Numbered from the stretch's first letter, positions 12,155-23,253 are shown. The stretch is DNA of 64,000 nt from Erythrobasidium yunnanense (GCA_001600175.1 BCJC01000004.1:1860001-1924000); one strand, 5' to 3'. Program-made: numbers and translations. Notes: generated from the sequence alone by a model not told the origin.

Positions 12155-12883
12155 ATGGCCACTGTACAACAGCAACAACAGGCCAGATCAAGTGGCAGGC
12201 CTGACCTAATCTCCGACTTCGCAAATCCACCTCTACTGACCAAGCGACGGGCCAGTCAGAGACAAGGGTCTATGTCATCCAATCTTGCGAACAACACACC
12301 GCAAACGGTAGCAGCGGCCTTGACTGGCAGGCGCACTCTATCATCGGGATCTACAGGGCTTCTAACTACAGCTGCAAATCTGCACAGGTGTGGCTCATCT
12401 GGATCTATAGCTTCAGCTAGGACAAGTTCCACAGCTGGCGGATATGGTCGATCCATGTCTGTCTCGGCAATACCAGATATATCTTCAAACACACTACCCA
12501 ACGGCGGAATGGACTTGAAAGCCGAAAAGCGCGCCGGACGTCAAGCTCGTAAAGAAAAGTTCGCTACTGGGGTTCTGGCCTATTCGGGCAAAGCTGGTGC
12601 AGCCTCTCTTGGTGCTGGCGCAGCTGTGGGTCTCGCAGGGCTCTGTGTGCCGTTTGCTGGGCTTGTAGTAGGGCCAGTAGCTGGAATCGCTACAGGGGCC
12701 GTGTGTACATGCCTATCTGGCGCCCCTGTCGGCATTCCTGCATATTACTACCTCAAGAAGCATGGCAAGGGCGACCAGGCTCTAGACGACGTACACCAGC
12801 AATACAGCGATAGCTGGAAGAAGTGGAAGGGACGGGGCAAGAAAGCAGGTCACTGCGTGACCTGTGGCATGTTCAAGTCCTGA
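12155..12883 (+). CDS. Small glycine-rich hydrophobic protein, copy 1 (intact)
   Basis: An intronless 242-residue protein. The first 130 residues are Ser/Arg/Gln-rich and disordered. A Gly/Ala-rich hydrophobic region follows at about residues 145-195 (SLGAGAAVGLAGLCVPFAGL, then VVGPVAGIATGAV), able to form two tightly packed helices with GxxxG spacing. The end is basic and conserved (SWKKWKGRGKK, then HCVTCGMFKS). No signal peptide. I do not recognise the family; the second copy at 13651 conserves the promoter, hydrophobic core and C-terminus, which shows that the frame is real. Membrane association is inference from the hydrophobic core. Confidence 0.75.
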   Translation: MATVQQQQQARSSGRPDLISDFANPPLLTKRRASQRQGSMSSNLANNTPQTVAAALTGRRTLSSGSTGLLTTAANLHRCGSSGSIASARTSSTAGGYGRSMSVSAIPDISSNTLPNGGMDLKAEKRAGRQARKEKFATGVLAYSGKAGAASLGAGAAVGLAGLCVPFAGLVVGPVAGIATGAVCTCLSGAPVGIPAYYYLKKHGKGDQALDDVHQQYSDSWKKWKGRGKKAGHCVTCGMFKS

Positions 12884-13176
12884 GGCTTTAGGTCTGGGAT
12901 CATGTCATGATAGAGACAGATTCTTTAGACCGATGACATATACAGATCATGCTATACATTCTTCTCTGATCTACTTACCACTTGATTTGCTACCGCTTTT
13001 ATTCTTTCGTGAGCTCCTTCCCCTTGCCGCGATGCTTTCACCTCTTACACCTTACAAACAACTGGAGAACGCGACTCTTACGATGTATACTGAGCTACAG
13101 AGCGTATAACAAGCTGTACGCTACTCTCCAGCGGCAAGACTCGCTCACTTCGGGGAATCGTCTCGCGTTGGTCACC

Positions 13177-13425
13177 ATGCCCTTTTGGCTTCTCGTGGTC
13201 TACAGAAGTCCCAGATACAATCTGGCAAACGCACTTTGCAAGCTGAACAGGGTGGAGAGACCGCCCGCTGCAGCGCGAGTCGCGCAGAATTCAATAACGT
13301 GAAGTACCTCTCCAAGCTCGACTGGCTAGCTACGCAGGACACTTCGATAGCTGGGGCTCTCAGGGCAGGAGTTCTACGCCTTCAACAAGCGGCCATCGAC
13401 CTGCCTGCCTACAAACCAGCTCCGT
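13177..13425 (+). pseudogene. Decayed 5' fragment of MDM34
   Basis: Sequence starting at the ATG at 13177 lines up with the first roughly 250 bp of the intact MDM34 gene at 14995. Shared landmarks are CTTTTGGCTTCTCGTGGTCT against CTTTGGTTTCTCCTGGCCT, AAACGCACTTTGCAAGC against AAACGCGCCTTGTCACAAGC, and AGCTCGACTGGCTAGC against AGCTCGACTTGCTGGC. The reading frame is lost by small length changes and nothing follows it that resembles the rest of MDM34. It is best explained as the truncated end of duplication unit 1. Confidence 0.75.
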
Positions 13426-13551
13426 CAAGTGTCCGGTAACCTATGTCAACCATACCTTTCTTCCCGTTGAGCCCTTGAGCTCAGGTATGAAGGCATACAT
13501 CCGCTCATGCCAAACCCCTATCACACGCGGTCTACATGGCTCCAGGCTGCC

Positions 13552-13558
13552 TATAAAG
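13552..13558 (+). promoter_or_regulatory. TATA box of duplicate copy
   Basis: TATAAAG, 99 bp before the ATG at 13651, at the position equivalent to the TATA box of copy 1. Confidence 0.5.
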
Positions 13559-13650
13559 CCTGGCTCAAACTGGCTCTCTTGCTTCTGGTTCACGCATAAC
13601 AAGACTAGCTTAAACTCAAACAAGATCAAGAATTCTCCATACATCCCACA

Positions 13651-14682
13651 ATGTCATCAATACAGCATCCACAAGCCAGATCAAGCGGCAGGGCCGATCT
13701 GTTCTCTGATTTCGCGGATCCACCTCTCACCACGCGACGACAGCTGCCACGATCTTCCTCTTGGAAGCGTACGGGCGACACAAGCGCAGTCATAGCACCA
13801 GACACAACTGGCAGACGCACTTCTTCTTCGGGTGCTTCTGCAGCGGGATCTACCCACAGGCGTAGCTTATCTGGATCTGTCGCACCAGTCAGAGCAAGAG
13901 AAAGTACACCAGGAGGCGCACATGGCAGGTCCATGTCTGTCTCAGCCGTTCCGGAAACACCTACAAACGTGTCATCTAACGGCGTACTGGACGTGAAAGC
14001 CGACAAGCACGCGAGGCGCCAGCTCCGCAGAGAAGACCTAGCTACCAGAGTGGATGACTACCCTTGAGAATTGCGCAGATTCGCAGACGCGAAGCCAAAG
14101 TGCGGAGGTAAAGTCTATGGAAAGTCTCTTCCTGCCGTGTTCAAGCTTGCTGAATCTGTGTCTTACGGAACGTCGCCCCGGCTCGTCTCCGACCCAGCAG
14201 AATTTGATCTGTGAAGGCCTCCGCAGTCTATCGGAGCCTCCCAAGCCCTCGATAGATTCACAGTTCTGTGTAGCGCGAACGCGAACCAAAACGTGGGGTG
14301 TCCCGCAGCCAAAGCACGTCTACGCAGCTAAAACTCGCACAGATCGTCCAGAGGTAGTCATCCAGTTGTGGCATACTCAGGCAAAGTTGGTGCAGCCTCA
14401 CTTGGTCTTGGTGTTGGCGCGGGTTTCGCAGGAGCCTGCGTGCCGTTCGCCGGATTTGTAGTGGGGCCAGTACTTGGCGCGACAGTAGGGACGTTTTGCA
14501 CGTGCATGTCAGGCGCGCCCGCCGGCATACCTGCCTACTTCTATCTGAGCAAGCATGGGAAAGGCAAAGAGGCTCGGCACGAGGTTGGCGAGCAATACAA
14601 GGCTAGTTGGAAGAAGTGGAAGGGACGAGGGAAGAAGGGCTTCCATTGCGTGACTTGTGGATTGCTGAAATCAGAAACTTGA
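13651..14682 (+). pseudogene. Small glycine-rich hydrophobic protein, copy 2, split by an insertion
   Basis: The paralogue of the 12155 gene. The first part (13651-14051) parallels copy 1: QARSSGRADLFSDFADPPL, then GRSMSVSAVP. The second part (14365-14682) holds the hydrophobic core and the conserved end (SWKKWKGRGKK, HCVTCGLLKS). A 315-bp insertion (element plus target duplication) separates the halves exactly where copy 1 reads TGVLAYSGK, and brings an in-frame stop within a few codons. No GT-AG pair that I could find removes it in frame, so the locus probably yields only the N-terminal part. The 3' half still reads cleanly, so the insertion may be young. Confidence 0.75.
14052..14363. mobile_element. 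MITE-like element with 11-bp TIRs, 3-bp target duplication (AGT)
   Basis: A 312-bp non-coding segment begins GGATGACTACC and ends with its exact reverse complement GGTAGTCATCC; beyond 11 bp the inverted repeat is imperfect. It is flanked by AGT on both sides (14049-14051 and 14364-14366), and removing it with one AGT restores the reading frame seen in the paralogue. A hairpin lies near its middle (CTGTGAA and CTATCG at 14209-14233 pairing with CGATAG and TTCACAG at 14250-14263). It has no transposase, so it is best called a MITE-like non-autonomous DNA element; the superfamily is unassigned. I saw no second copy in the window. Confidence 0.75.
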
Positions 14683-14994
14683 GGCCTGGAGCCATGTCAC
14701 AAATTGCAGGTAGAGACAGAGTTTCTCTATCCACGACGCGTACAACTCGTCCTTACGCATTCTTATTACATCTAACCATTGTTGACTCGAGTCTTAGTGT
14801 ATGCTCAACAAGTCGCCTTGGCCTCGTTAGCATTACAGTATCTCGATGCTTTCGCCTCTCATGTACCTTCAGACAGAGCATCGTCATTCGCCATGATGTG
14901 TCCTCAGCTACAAGGCGTATAACAAGCTATACGCTCCTGTTCAATCGCAAGACTCGCTTGCTTGGCCAGGCAGACTCGTCTCGCAGGCTTCAGG

Positions 14995-16483
14995 ATGTCC
15001 TTTGGTTTCTCCTGGCCTACAGAGTTTCCTGATGCGTTCTACGAACATGCGAAACGCGCCTTGTCACAAGCCTTGAATAGCGGCAAGAGACCATCCCTGG
15101 TTGCAGATCAGATTGTCGTGCAAGATCTGAACCTTGGGAGCATCCCTCCTGAGCTCGACTTGCTGGCCATAGAAGAGCTATCAGTAGATGGAACGTTCAA
15201 AGCAAGATTCATGCTGTCGTACAACGGAGATGCCTACATTTCGCTGGCGACCCATGTCCAGGTGATTCCGGCTATCAGCTTACATCGCACTTTCATGCTG
15301 ATAACGGAGTGTGCAGGTCAATCCTTTGACCCAATACAAGCATGCGCTCGAGTTCCTATCTACTCCCTCCGCCCTGCTGCAGACGGCGCAGATGTTTGTC
15401 GAGCTCAAGCTGTCTCAGCTGAGATTGCGCTGCGTGATCAGTGTAGCATTCTCAAAGAAAGCGGGTCTTACTCTGGCCTTCAAAGACGATCCCCTCGAAA
15501 GCCTGAATGTCTCTTCCTCTTTCGACTCTATCAGCGTCATTCACTCTATTGTGCAGACGGTACGTTCAGCCGATGCATGTCGCAACTTGCGCTGAATGCC
15601 ATTACAGGAAATCGAACACCAGTTACGCGAGCGCTTTCGGCGGGATCTGCCAGGCCTGATTCACCGACTGAGCCAAAAGTGGTTGGCAGATATGGGTCAG
15701 CAACCCGCCGATCCGGCTTCGATAGTTGTCGAAAGAGAACCGGATGACTCTTTCCATGACGAGATTATATCGTCCAGCGACCTCGACGGAGTGGAATCGT
15801 CAGATGAGGCGTCCTCACCTTCGCCAAATATCTCCTCCAGTGAAGAGTCAGGCTCCGAAGACGAGTCAACATCTCAGGCCAGGCCTAGCTCTTTCAAGTC
15901 TGAAAGCTCATTCAAGCGGCCTCCATCTCCTGCTGCGATCATATCTCGCTCGCCTCCCAAGCGCTCCAGCATTCGACGTCCTTCGGGTATCTTACGAGAG
16001 AACGAATCGTCTATCATTCGCTCGCTACAGCGGAAGAACTCCACTTTCGCTACTACATTCAGCAAACCTTTGGAAGAGCATCTCAGTGATCTGCCGGATT
16101 CTCTCGCAAATCAGCTCCTGGTAGGCAATGAGGCAAGAAAGGCTACCCGTACACGTCTACATCGTTTGGAAAGTCCAAGTCCGCAGACATCGCCGCAGAA
16201 GCCTAAGTACAGCAAGCAAACTCGGGAAGAGAAGGAAAGGCAGAGAATGCGTTTACGTGAAAGCGAGATGGACGAGTACTTTCCTATTCAAACTTCGAAT
16301 GTCTCGCGCACGGCGATCCCTTCGCGGAACGAGTTTGACCAATCGCAAGCGCAATGGCAACGCCAGAGGGAGCTGGCGAATACCCGCTCGCATACCTCGA
16401 ACAAGCCTTCTTTGCGTAGAAATATGCTTAGTAGCAGATTAAGGGATACCGACTTCTTCGATCCAAATTACCCGCTTCGTTAG
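14995..16483 (+). CDS. MDM34: Mdm34, ERMES complex subunit
   Basis: Three exons (14995-15261, 15317-15559, 15608-16483) join in frame to 461 residues. The N-terminal SMP lipid-binding domain is clear: MSFGFSWPTEFPDAFYEHAK, then LNLGSIPPELDLLAIEELS, MLSYNGDAYISLATHVQVNP, then KAGLTLAFKDDPLESLNVSS and SFDSISVI, and the helical LRERFRRDLPGLIHRLSQKW. The C-terminal half is Ser-rich and charged, as usual. Mdm34 sits at ER-mitochondria contacts with Mmm1, Mdm10 and Mdm12 and helps lipid transfer. The ATG at 14995 matches the family's MSF start. The gene lies just inside the second duplication unit, and its 5' end was copied into unit 1. Confidence 0.95.
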
Positions 16484-16594
16484 CGAAAGTGAACATGGTG
16501 CAGTGGAATAAGCGTGAGAGCGTTGAGACATGGATACATTGGCTATCAAGATTACGATTGTCTCTATGCTACAAGTATAGACAATTGAATAGGC

Positions 16595-18662
16595 CTAAAT
16601 CCATCCGTTTTTATCGAGAACCGGCACTTTCGGGATATCTCCTTCAGACTGGAATTGGCGACGCCCAGTAAGAGCTGGCCGCTGTCTTTCTCCGACGACG
16701 CCGATACGCCTCCTCAAGGGCGACTGTCTACCATCTCTAGCCCTCTGCGAATTCAACGATTCGACTGCTGACGATGATATCGCACTCTCGATCATCTTCA
16801 ACTCCTTCTGGCAGCGGGCCTGCAGGTCGAGCATGCCAAGGAATGCTGCTTCGCTGGCTATATCTTGTAGTTGCGAGATTGTGTCGTGCAGAGCTAAGGA
16901 GAGCAATGCTGGACGGCTGGCCAGCGGTACACTTTGGAGCAGACTCTTAAGGCTAGACTCAGCATCATCTCCACCAGTCTTTCCGTAGCAGACGGCCAAT
17001 GAAGTGGTATAGCAGAGTTTCCGTGGAAGTACGCCTTCTCGGAGATAGTATAGGATAGCTTGATAAGAGGCTGGATCCCTGTCGAGGTGAATCTCAAGTG
17101 GAGTGACGTCCCCTTGACCGGCGATCCGATCAAAAGGCCTTGCAGCAGACAGCTGAGTAGCGAAGAATAACGGCGAATCCCTTCCGCCAAAGGCTGAGGA
17201 GTCGGGCGAAGAAGATAGAGAGGGAGGCTGAGAAGGTGTATTCACGTTTCGTCGCGCGAAGTGGAAGGGATCGTTGACCTCCTCATCGGGCGTAGTGTCG
17301 ATGAAGTTGAGGCTTGTATTGATAGAAGAGGAGCTGCATGATCTAGTCAATCTGTAGACCGCTGGGACACGCAAACCGGATGCATGCTTCTCCCATTCTT
17401 CACGATCTTCGCCTTCGTCAGAAGGAACACCGTCGAATATCGAAGCTCTCGATGATCGGAGCGCGGAGATGGGAGAGGAAGGTAGATGAAGCAAGACTTG
17501 AGCTGGCTCTTGTTTAGAGGAGAGCTGCGGCTCGTGTATCGATGCTTGGGAGTATGCCGATTTGATAGATGTATTGGAAGGCGAGGGGCCTTTCAGAGTA
17601 GCAGAGCCTTCCGCGACAGCTTGTTCGACAAAGTCTCTCAAATGAGAAGGCTTTCTTGAGATAGTAGCTAGCGTAGTAAAGAATGTCTGACTGCCCACCC
17701 TGAGCGAGATAAGCTTGCTGTCATCGTCTGCTTCGGTAGACCAGGATGTAGAGCGAGTCAGGACGGCTTTGAAGGGCGGGACGGGCTTCGCAGCGACAGC
17801 AGGAGTGATTGCTATTTTCTGCTGCTTCATTTGGCTGACGCTTGATGCAGACGATGCGATCTCCGGATTTGCAGTCTTGGGCGAGTGCGGAGAGGAAGGG
17901 TGCGCTAGATGTTCGACTGAGTCACCAAACGCTTCTCTAGCCCGCTGTAGCGAGTCTATCCGTAAAGGAAGCTGAAGCAGAGCCCGCTCTCGCACATCGT
18001 TGCCAAACGAGGAGGTGGAGGAAGCAAGACTGATTTCGCTGCGCATGCTGTCTTCGCTTCGCCGCACAACAGTAGGGCTTGTCGGACCGCGGTAGACGTG
18101 CGACTCCCTGCATCAGGACAATTCAGCGAAATCCTTCTTTGCTAGATGAGATTGAGACTCACGAAAACGCGTCCGTCGCAGTCGCAATACGCTTAGCTCC
18201 CATACCCAGTGCAGTATTGTATATTGTAGCACCTTGATAGACTACCTCGGGGTTAGAAATGTTTAATGGCTTCTGATGAGGGGCAGTCTTGCTGGACGAT
18301 GTACGAGAGCTACCGCTGGTCGACAGCGCAGTACTTGCAGCAGCAATGTTCTGCAACCAAGCTCTGCAGGTAGACGGCCTGTCAGCCGACAGATCTTGGC
18401 TATGATTGAAAGGATCTGGCGGGTAAGGAACGTACTTTGTGTTTATCCTTTTAGACGTGAGATTGTCGGAAGAGAATTTGGATGCAAGGACAGGGCGAAC
18501 ACAGTCGCTCGAAGCAGCTCGCTGAGGTACGCCATTATCGCGAACGAAAGGAGACGGGCGTTGCGAGTCTGAGCAGCTCGCCCGGCCTTGCGGGCACACC
18601 ACAGTCGGCGATGAGTGTGTTGCGACCACATTTGGCCTGAATCGCTGTTTGTAATTTTCCAT
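16595..18662 (-). CDS. BTB/POZ (T1-type) domain protein
   Basis: Two clear exons: about 18662-18166 and about 18110-16595. A third intron (about 18363-18434, GTACGT donor, length a multiple of three) is possible, because both spliced and unspliced readings stay open. The N-terminal 190 residues are disordered. A BTB-like segment follows: KLISLRVGSQTFFTTLATIS, RKPSHLRDFV, a Ser-rich insert, then PLEIHLDRDPASYQAILYYL and REGVLP, the strand-helix pattern of T1/KCTD domains. The following helices (LHDTISQLQDIASEAAFLGM) fit a BTB tail. It converges with MDM34, whose stop is about 110 bp away. The function is unknown; a cullin adaptor role is inference from the domain. Confidence 0.75.
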
Positions 18663-19416
18663 TGTTCTTGCTATGAAGGGGAAGCGTATAGAGCGGTCGA
18701 GACGTGACCAAATCAGAGGGTTCTCGTCGATGCAGGCGGACGACGAGGATGGTGAGAGTAGAGATGTAAAGCAGAGAAGGGCAGGTCAGGTAGCGCGAGA
18801 ACGTCGGGCTGCTCGCTGTCAGCTATTTTAGCACAAAAGCCTGAAAAGCTGCATGTTTGGTCGAAGACACGACAAAAGCCAGACAGGCAGCAGCTAGAGC
18901 CTGCATAGGAGGACAACGGCCATGGTGCATGGACAGGCGTTTGTTGTGCGTAGGCGTCGTGTGCAAAGCGCTTTGCGGTCATCGAGGCGGCCTGGCGTTT
19001 GCGAGCTTTTGTGCTCGAACAGGAGGTCAGAAGGTCGAGGCAGCGCAAGGGAGCCCATAGAGCTGTCAACAAGGCCTGAACAGTCGAAGCTTGAGTCTCT
19101 TTTTCCATCTCATTGCATCTTGCTGAGTCGTCCAGGGTCAAGGCGTCATTGGCAGGCTCGCAGCTCAAGTGCGCTGAAGATTGCATCTTTGCAGCTTCTA
19201 CGGCTGTCTGCGCATCTCAGATGCTCTAATATACATTCATTGATCCGAATTTACTTGTTGCGCTTCTTAGGGTTGCTACAAAGATGCATTGAGGTCGCTA
19301 AAACGCTACATGATGTGTATATTGATGACCTTGCAATGTATGGAGTCTGTCACTGCGTTGTCTGTGTCGAGCAATACAGATGCGCAGCCGAGACAGACGA
19401 TATAGGCAGCAGCATC
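18663..19416. other. Intergenic region (about 750 bp)
   Basis: Open frames on both strands overlap here, but none shows a recognisable domain, signal peptide or consistent splice pattern. I treat it as the promoter of the BTB gene plus the 3' end of the secreted-protein gene. Confidence 0.5.
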
Positions 19417-20144
19417 TCAGAAGTCTGTATACAGGGTTAGCCCACACTGCGTCTCAGAGATACTGGCAACTCACCACAGAAGTTTGCAGAAATTCCATCA
19501 GTGAATCCACGAATCGCAGCATAGCCGCCGTTGATGTAGTTGCCGATGACTGATTGCGTTTTGTCAGATGAAGCGATGGCAACGATGCGACGGGCCACTC
19601 GCCAGGTACTTTCTCTCCTACGTCTACCAGAGGCTTGAAGGCGTCTTCTACTGCCGTAGCAAACTCTCCGACTGTTTAACGAGGAACAGCTCAGCAAGGT
19701 CCCTTCGTCGAAAGATGCAAGTTTCACCCACAGATGTCCTTAATATCGCGGCCTGGAGTACACTCTCCTCCATTATAGTTCTGGAAGATAGAGTCTGCCT
19801 GTTGCTGGTAGCCAGAGAGACGTGAAGCCAACAGGCTAGCAGGTTTAAGAAGACCAGATTCGATCAAGCCACCGTAAGCAAGGCCAGCAAGACCTTTTTC
19901 GCTTTGTGCAATGAGCCCTCCCAAAGTCTTTGACTCTGCTGTGCCTTTCTTCATGAGCGAGGCAATCTCGCTATATAGGTCCCGCTTTTCCAGCTGGTTG
20001 TCGGCTAGTCTGACTGGCGCAGCGACTGAAAGACATGCTGGAAGTTCAACAATCAGATGTGAAGTCCTGCCCAACAAGCTCAGAGCGAAAAATCGGCTTA
20101 CCGAACATGACCACTGCGAATGTGGCGAGAAATTGGAAACGCAT
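19417..20144 (-). CDS. Small secreted protein of unknown function
   Basis: Exon 1 (20144-about 20103) encodes a classic signal peptide (MRFQFLATFAVVMF continuing into ACLSVAAPV). Exon 2 continues to about 19740 with a Lys-Arg site (LEKRDLYSEI), which fits Kex2-type processing, then an Ala/Gly/Leu-rich body and GGECTPGRDI. After an intron, two protein-like frames overlap (VGEFATAVEDAFKPLVDVGE and VIGNYINGGYAAIRGFTDGI), and I could not find a GT-AG intron that joins them cleanly. A last intron may add a two-codon exon ending at 19417. Few cysteines. I do not recognise the family. The secretory start is solid; the exon structure between 19560 and 19680 is not. Confidence 0.6.
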
Positions 20145-20558
20145 TTTGTACGTTTTTTGAACGTGTCGATGTGGAGTGGAATTTAAGAGAAGTAATGTAT
20201 AGGAGGGAAGAGAAGATGTTGTGGATGGAGGAGGAAAATTGTACTGAAATGGTCCTGATGACGATCCCCCCTGCTTAGTGCCCTGTAGCCGATCGCCTCT
20301 GTACCTGATTGATTGGCGCGTTCTTATATGAGTATGAGCCGGTCACACCATGGTTGTGAGGAGATGTCTGCGGGTTTATATGTTGAGTAGCATGTGTTGC
20401 ATGAAGCTGCACACAGTGTATGGTAGAAAGGGAGGATTCGCTGTGAGTCTTGCGCTTGACCGATTTTTCAGCGTACAACAACGAGCGGTACTTCCTCCCT
20501 ACGCGATAATGCTACATTAGAGTTTCGGTTCGATTGTCCTTGCGAGTACTGCGATTTT
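20145..20558. other. Intergenic region
   Basis: About 410 bp, holding the promoter of the secreted-protein gene and the 3' flank of the LCCL gene. No supported gene. Confidence 0.5.
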
Positions 20559-22936
20559 CTATGAGGGTCCCGCTGCTGGCGGTATGAAGGTCCCGTTTGA
20601 CAGCCAAGCAGTGGCAGCTTTGGTGAAGTCACCACTACTTCCGCTATTCGTATATGCCAGCCTCAGGTAGTAGGGTATATCCGTCTGCAGGCCAGCCATT
20701 GAGAAATTGGAGCTTTGGCCAGAGTACCGTAAGACATCGTTAATAATGAGCGCGAAGCCGTCCCATGATGAAGACAGGGCTTCTGGTATAGGTGTCCAAG
20801 TGATCGTTTGCGTGACGGTGTCGATGCTCGTCAGATTGAATGAGGGGAGATCGCTGCCTAGAGCTGCATCCCGACGGAGTTCGGCGGGCGTCTGAAGGAT
20901 GGAGTCGAAGCCCCATCGAGCTGCGCCATTCATGAAGAGGCCAAGCAGTATTCCTTGGTAGATCAGACTTGGTCGCGTAGGAAAAGCCGTGAGAGGTATA
21001 AGCACCAAAGCAGCGATGTACTGGAGCAGAGGCGTCAGTACTGTACTTGGCTTGACACAGAAGACCAGCTTACGTGATGGCTGGATGCAAAAGTTACTAG
21101 TCAGTACAGGTCTGGAATGTAAATCGCTGAACTTACATTCTCAACGAAAGGCCCGGTAGCTGACTCAGTATGAGTATGATGAGTCCTCCTAATGCATACC
21201 AACCAAGATAATAAGGTAGCCAGCCAGTTGTACGAATGACTCTGAACTGGTTGATAGCCTTGACATTGCAACGCATCAGCCTCCCACCCTTTATTCCAAG
21301 ATGCAGCCTTACTCACAATGACCAAGATGAGAAGACCAAGCACGACGACTGCTGCTATTCCACCTCTTTGCTGATTGATATCGCTCGCGGTCAATCTATC
21401 AATCGGGATCTTGTCGAGCGTATAATTGCTAAGCAGAAACACCCAATAAGGACCGTAGAAGAGGAAAGTTCGTTGGATGATCTTGTTGCTGAAGGCAGGA
21501 AGGACCCAGCGGAACGCGAAGCGGTAGAAGGCGTAGCATATGAATAGGCAGGGTAGGAAAGTCCCGAATGCACCGGCTAGATCTGGTGGGAAGGAACGAG
21601 GGTCGGAAGCTAGTGAGATATGCCAGTAGCCAAAGCAGACGCTAGACAGTAATAGCTGTGTTAGCTTGCATGCATTGTGCCTTTGTACATCTTCTGAGCC
21701 TACCTAACCCAGTAGAAGACACCAGCTGTCGTTCGCAGAAGCAGGCCGAAGGCAGCGCTCATGACAGCGTCGAACGCCAGCATGTCATCTCTGAGATCCC
21801 TACAGTCCTTCTGCGATGTCGTGTTGAAACGATATGCAAAAGGAAACTCCGAAGGGAAAGAAACGCTGGTGAAGCCGTTCGCTGTGCTACCAACGAAGTT
21901 TGTATAGTTGCCAACTGCAGTGAGGGTGAGACATCCTCCGTTGTTGTTCTATTGAGATTGAGAAAGCAGCGTTCAACAAGGCGTGCTCGATATGCAAAGA
22001 GAGCGAGACTTACGGAGAACAAGCCATGGTGCACAGCAGCCGCACAGATGAAGCTATCGGCTCTGTAGGTGCCAAGTTCATCGCCTCCTCCGACTATCAG
22101 AGGTTCGTTGATGACCTCCAGCGGTCCTATCCTGTAGTTGGGAAGGAAGCTATTCAGCATACATCGCAACGCTTTGAGCGAAATAGAGACCTACGCTCTG
22201 TAGTTCAACAGTTTGGTATTTGCTACTTTATTCGGACACCTGTAGCTGGCTGTGAATCCTTCGAATGGCCCGCAACTTGCTCCGTCTACGAAATGTATGT
22301 CTTAGCTAGACGCTGGCCAGCCTCACGTATGAACTGCCCACCCAGTCCACAAGCATCGTTCCTCTGCCAATAGGTACTAGTCCCACTCAACCACGAATCG
22401 TCTGATCCTCCATTTGGCGAGTTATACCAAGCAGCTCTCGTCAAGAACGTCAATCCCAGAAACCACGCTAACAGGAACACCCATAGGACGATAGGCGACC
22501 TCGTCCATCTGTACGATGTATATCTAATGAAGTGTTTCTCTGTTCGTTCGAGAAAGGGTATGGTCCAAAGCCTTGGCGGACGGCAATTTTGAAGAGGTGG
22601 ACCCTTGATATAGTTCGCGATGGGACGGACGATAGGTAGTTGTAGGAAGGATAAGAGAGGGCGAGAGAGGAAGGAAGGCATAGATTGATGGTTCGTATGG
22701 TCGTCAGCTGGATCAGCCGGGAAAGGCGGTGTGCTGTATGGCCTGTTTGCAGCTTCTTCTTGATGATAATACTGCGATGATTGCTGTTGAGGTATTGCTA
22801 CGCCATTCGCTGAAGCCGCGCTTTCGCTGTCTTTGCTGCTTCCATTTATGCCCAGCTCGATGTCGTCGCTGTTCTTCGCCGCGTCTCCAACGTCGTCGCT
22901 CGATGTATGCTTCAATACTGTTATCGGTTCTGCCAT
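20559..22936 (-). CDS. LCCL-domain multi-pass membrane protein
   Basis: At least six exons on the minus strand from the ATG at 22936. A Ser/Gln-rich N-terminal tail of about 85 residues precedes a membrane helix (SPIVLWVFLLAWFLGLTFLT). A lumenal LCCL domain follows: WQRNDACGLGG, a Phe-rich middle with RCP, then GDELGTYRADSFICAAAVHH and GLF, the conserved Cys/His signature. Later exons hold several further membrane helices and a C-terminal extracellular-type region rich in Asn-x-Ser/Thr sites. Fungal LCCL proteins are uncharacterised; the domain is thought to bind lipid or carbohydrate, which is inference here. Upstream in-frame sequence lacks an ATG, so 22936 is the best start. Internal exon limits are approximate. 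Confidence 0.75.
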
Positions 22937-23253
22937 CGTAAGGCTTCTTAGCTGTCGAAAGCTATCAAAGCATGACAACAATAGGTCGCGAGGCAGGAAA
23001 GCAAGCTGCGGACGAGTCGCGACACGCAAGGATACATAAGTTTGAAAATACTTTTGCACAGTGACACATCTAGCAAGCTAGCGATAGACAACGGCCAATC
23101 CTAGATCGCATCTATGGAATGCGAACCAACGAGGTCAAGCCTCTTGATGTATCGGACTTCTTACGCTCTCCGAATATTTGTTATGTCCGTTTACCATCTG
23201 CGAAGACAGTCAGTGGGTGCTCGATACGATGCGAATGCGAGACTGTGCTCACC
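22937..23253. other. Intergenic region
   Basis: About 317 bp between the LCCL gene start and the MAS1 stop. Nothing recognisable apart from promoter and 3' end sequence. Confidence 0.5.

Larger units (their letters stand above)
12041..13425 (+). repeat. Tandem segmental duplication, unit 1
   Basis: Unit 1 runs from a TATA-box promoter (about 12041) through an intact hydrophobic-protein gene and its 3' flank into a decayed 5' fragment of MDM34 ending around 13425. The same order of elements recurs in unit 2 (about 13541-15245). Matching landmarks are the TATA box, the protein start, the 3' flank GCGTATAACAAGCT and the segment just before the MDM34 ATG. The outer limits are set by eye and could move by tens of bases. 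Confidence 0.75.
13541..15245 (+). repeat. Tandem segmental duplication, unit 2
   Basis: The second unit holds a TATA-box promoter, a disrupted copy of the hydrophobic-protein gene, its 3' flank and the 5' part of the intact MDM34 gene, in the same order as unit 1. It is longer than unit 1 mainly because of the 312-bp inserted element at 14052-14363. Confidence 0.75.

Noticed and set aside
14050-14365. The insertion in hydrophobic-gene copy 2 read as a GT-AG intron
   Set aside because: It does begin with GT and end with AG, but removal of 316 nt shifts the frame; other acceptors nearby also fail. Perfect inverted ends and the AGT duplication fit an inserted element better.
18713-19186. A 157-codon open frame on the minus strand
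   Set aside because: Low-quality composition, no domain, signal or splice partner, and an equally long frame on the other strand.
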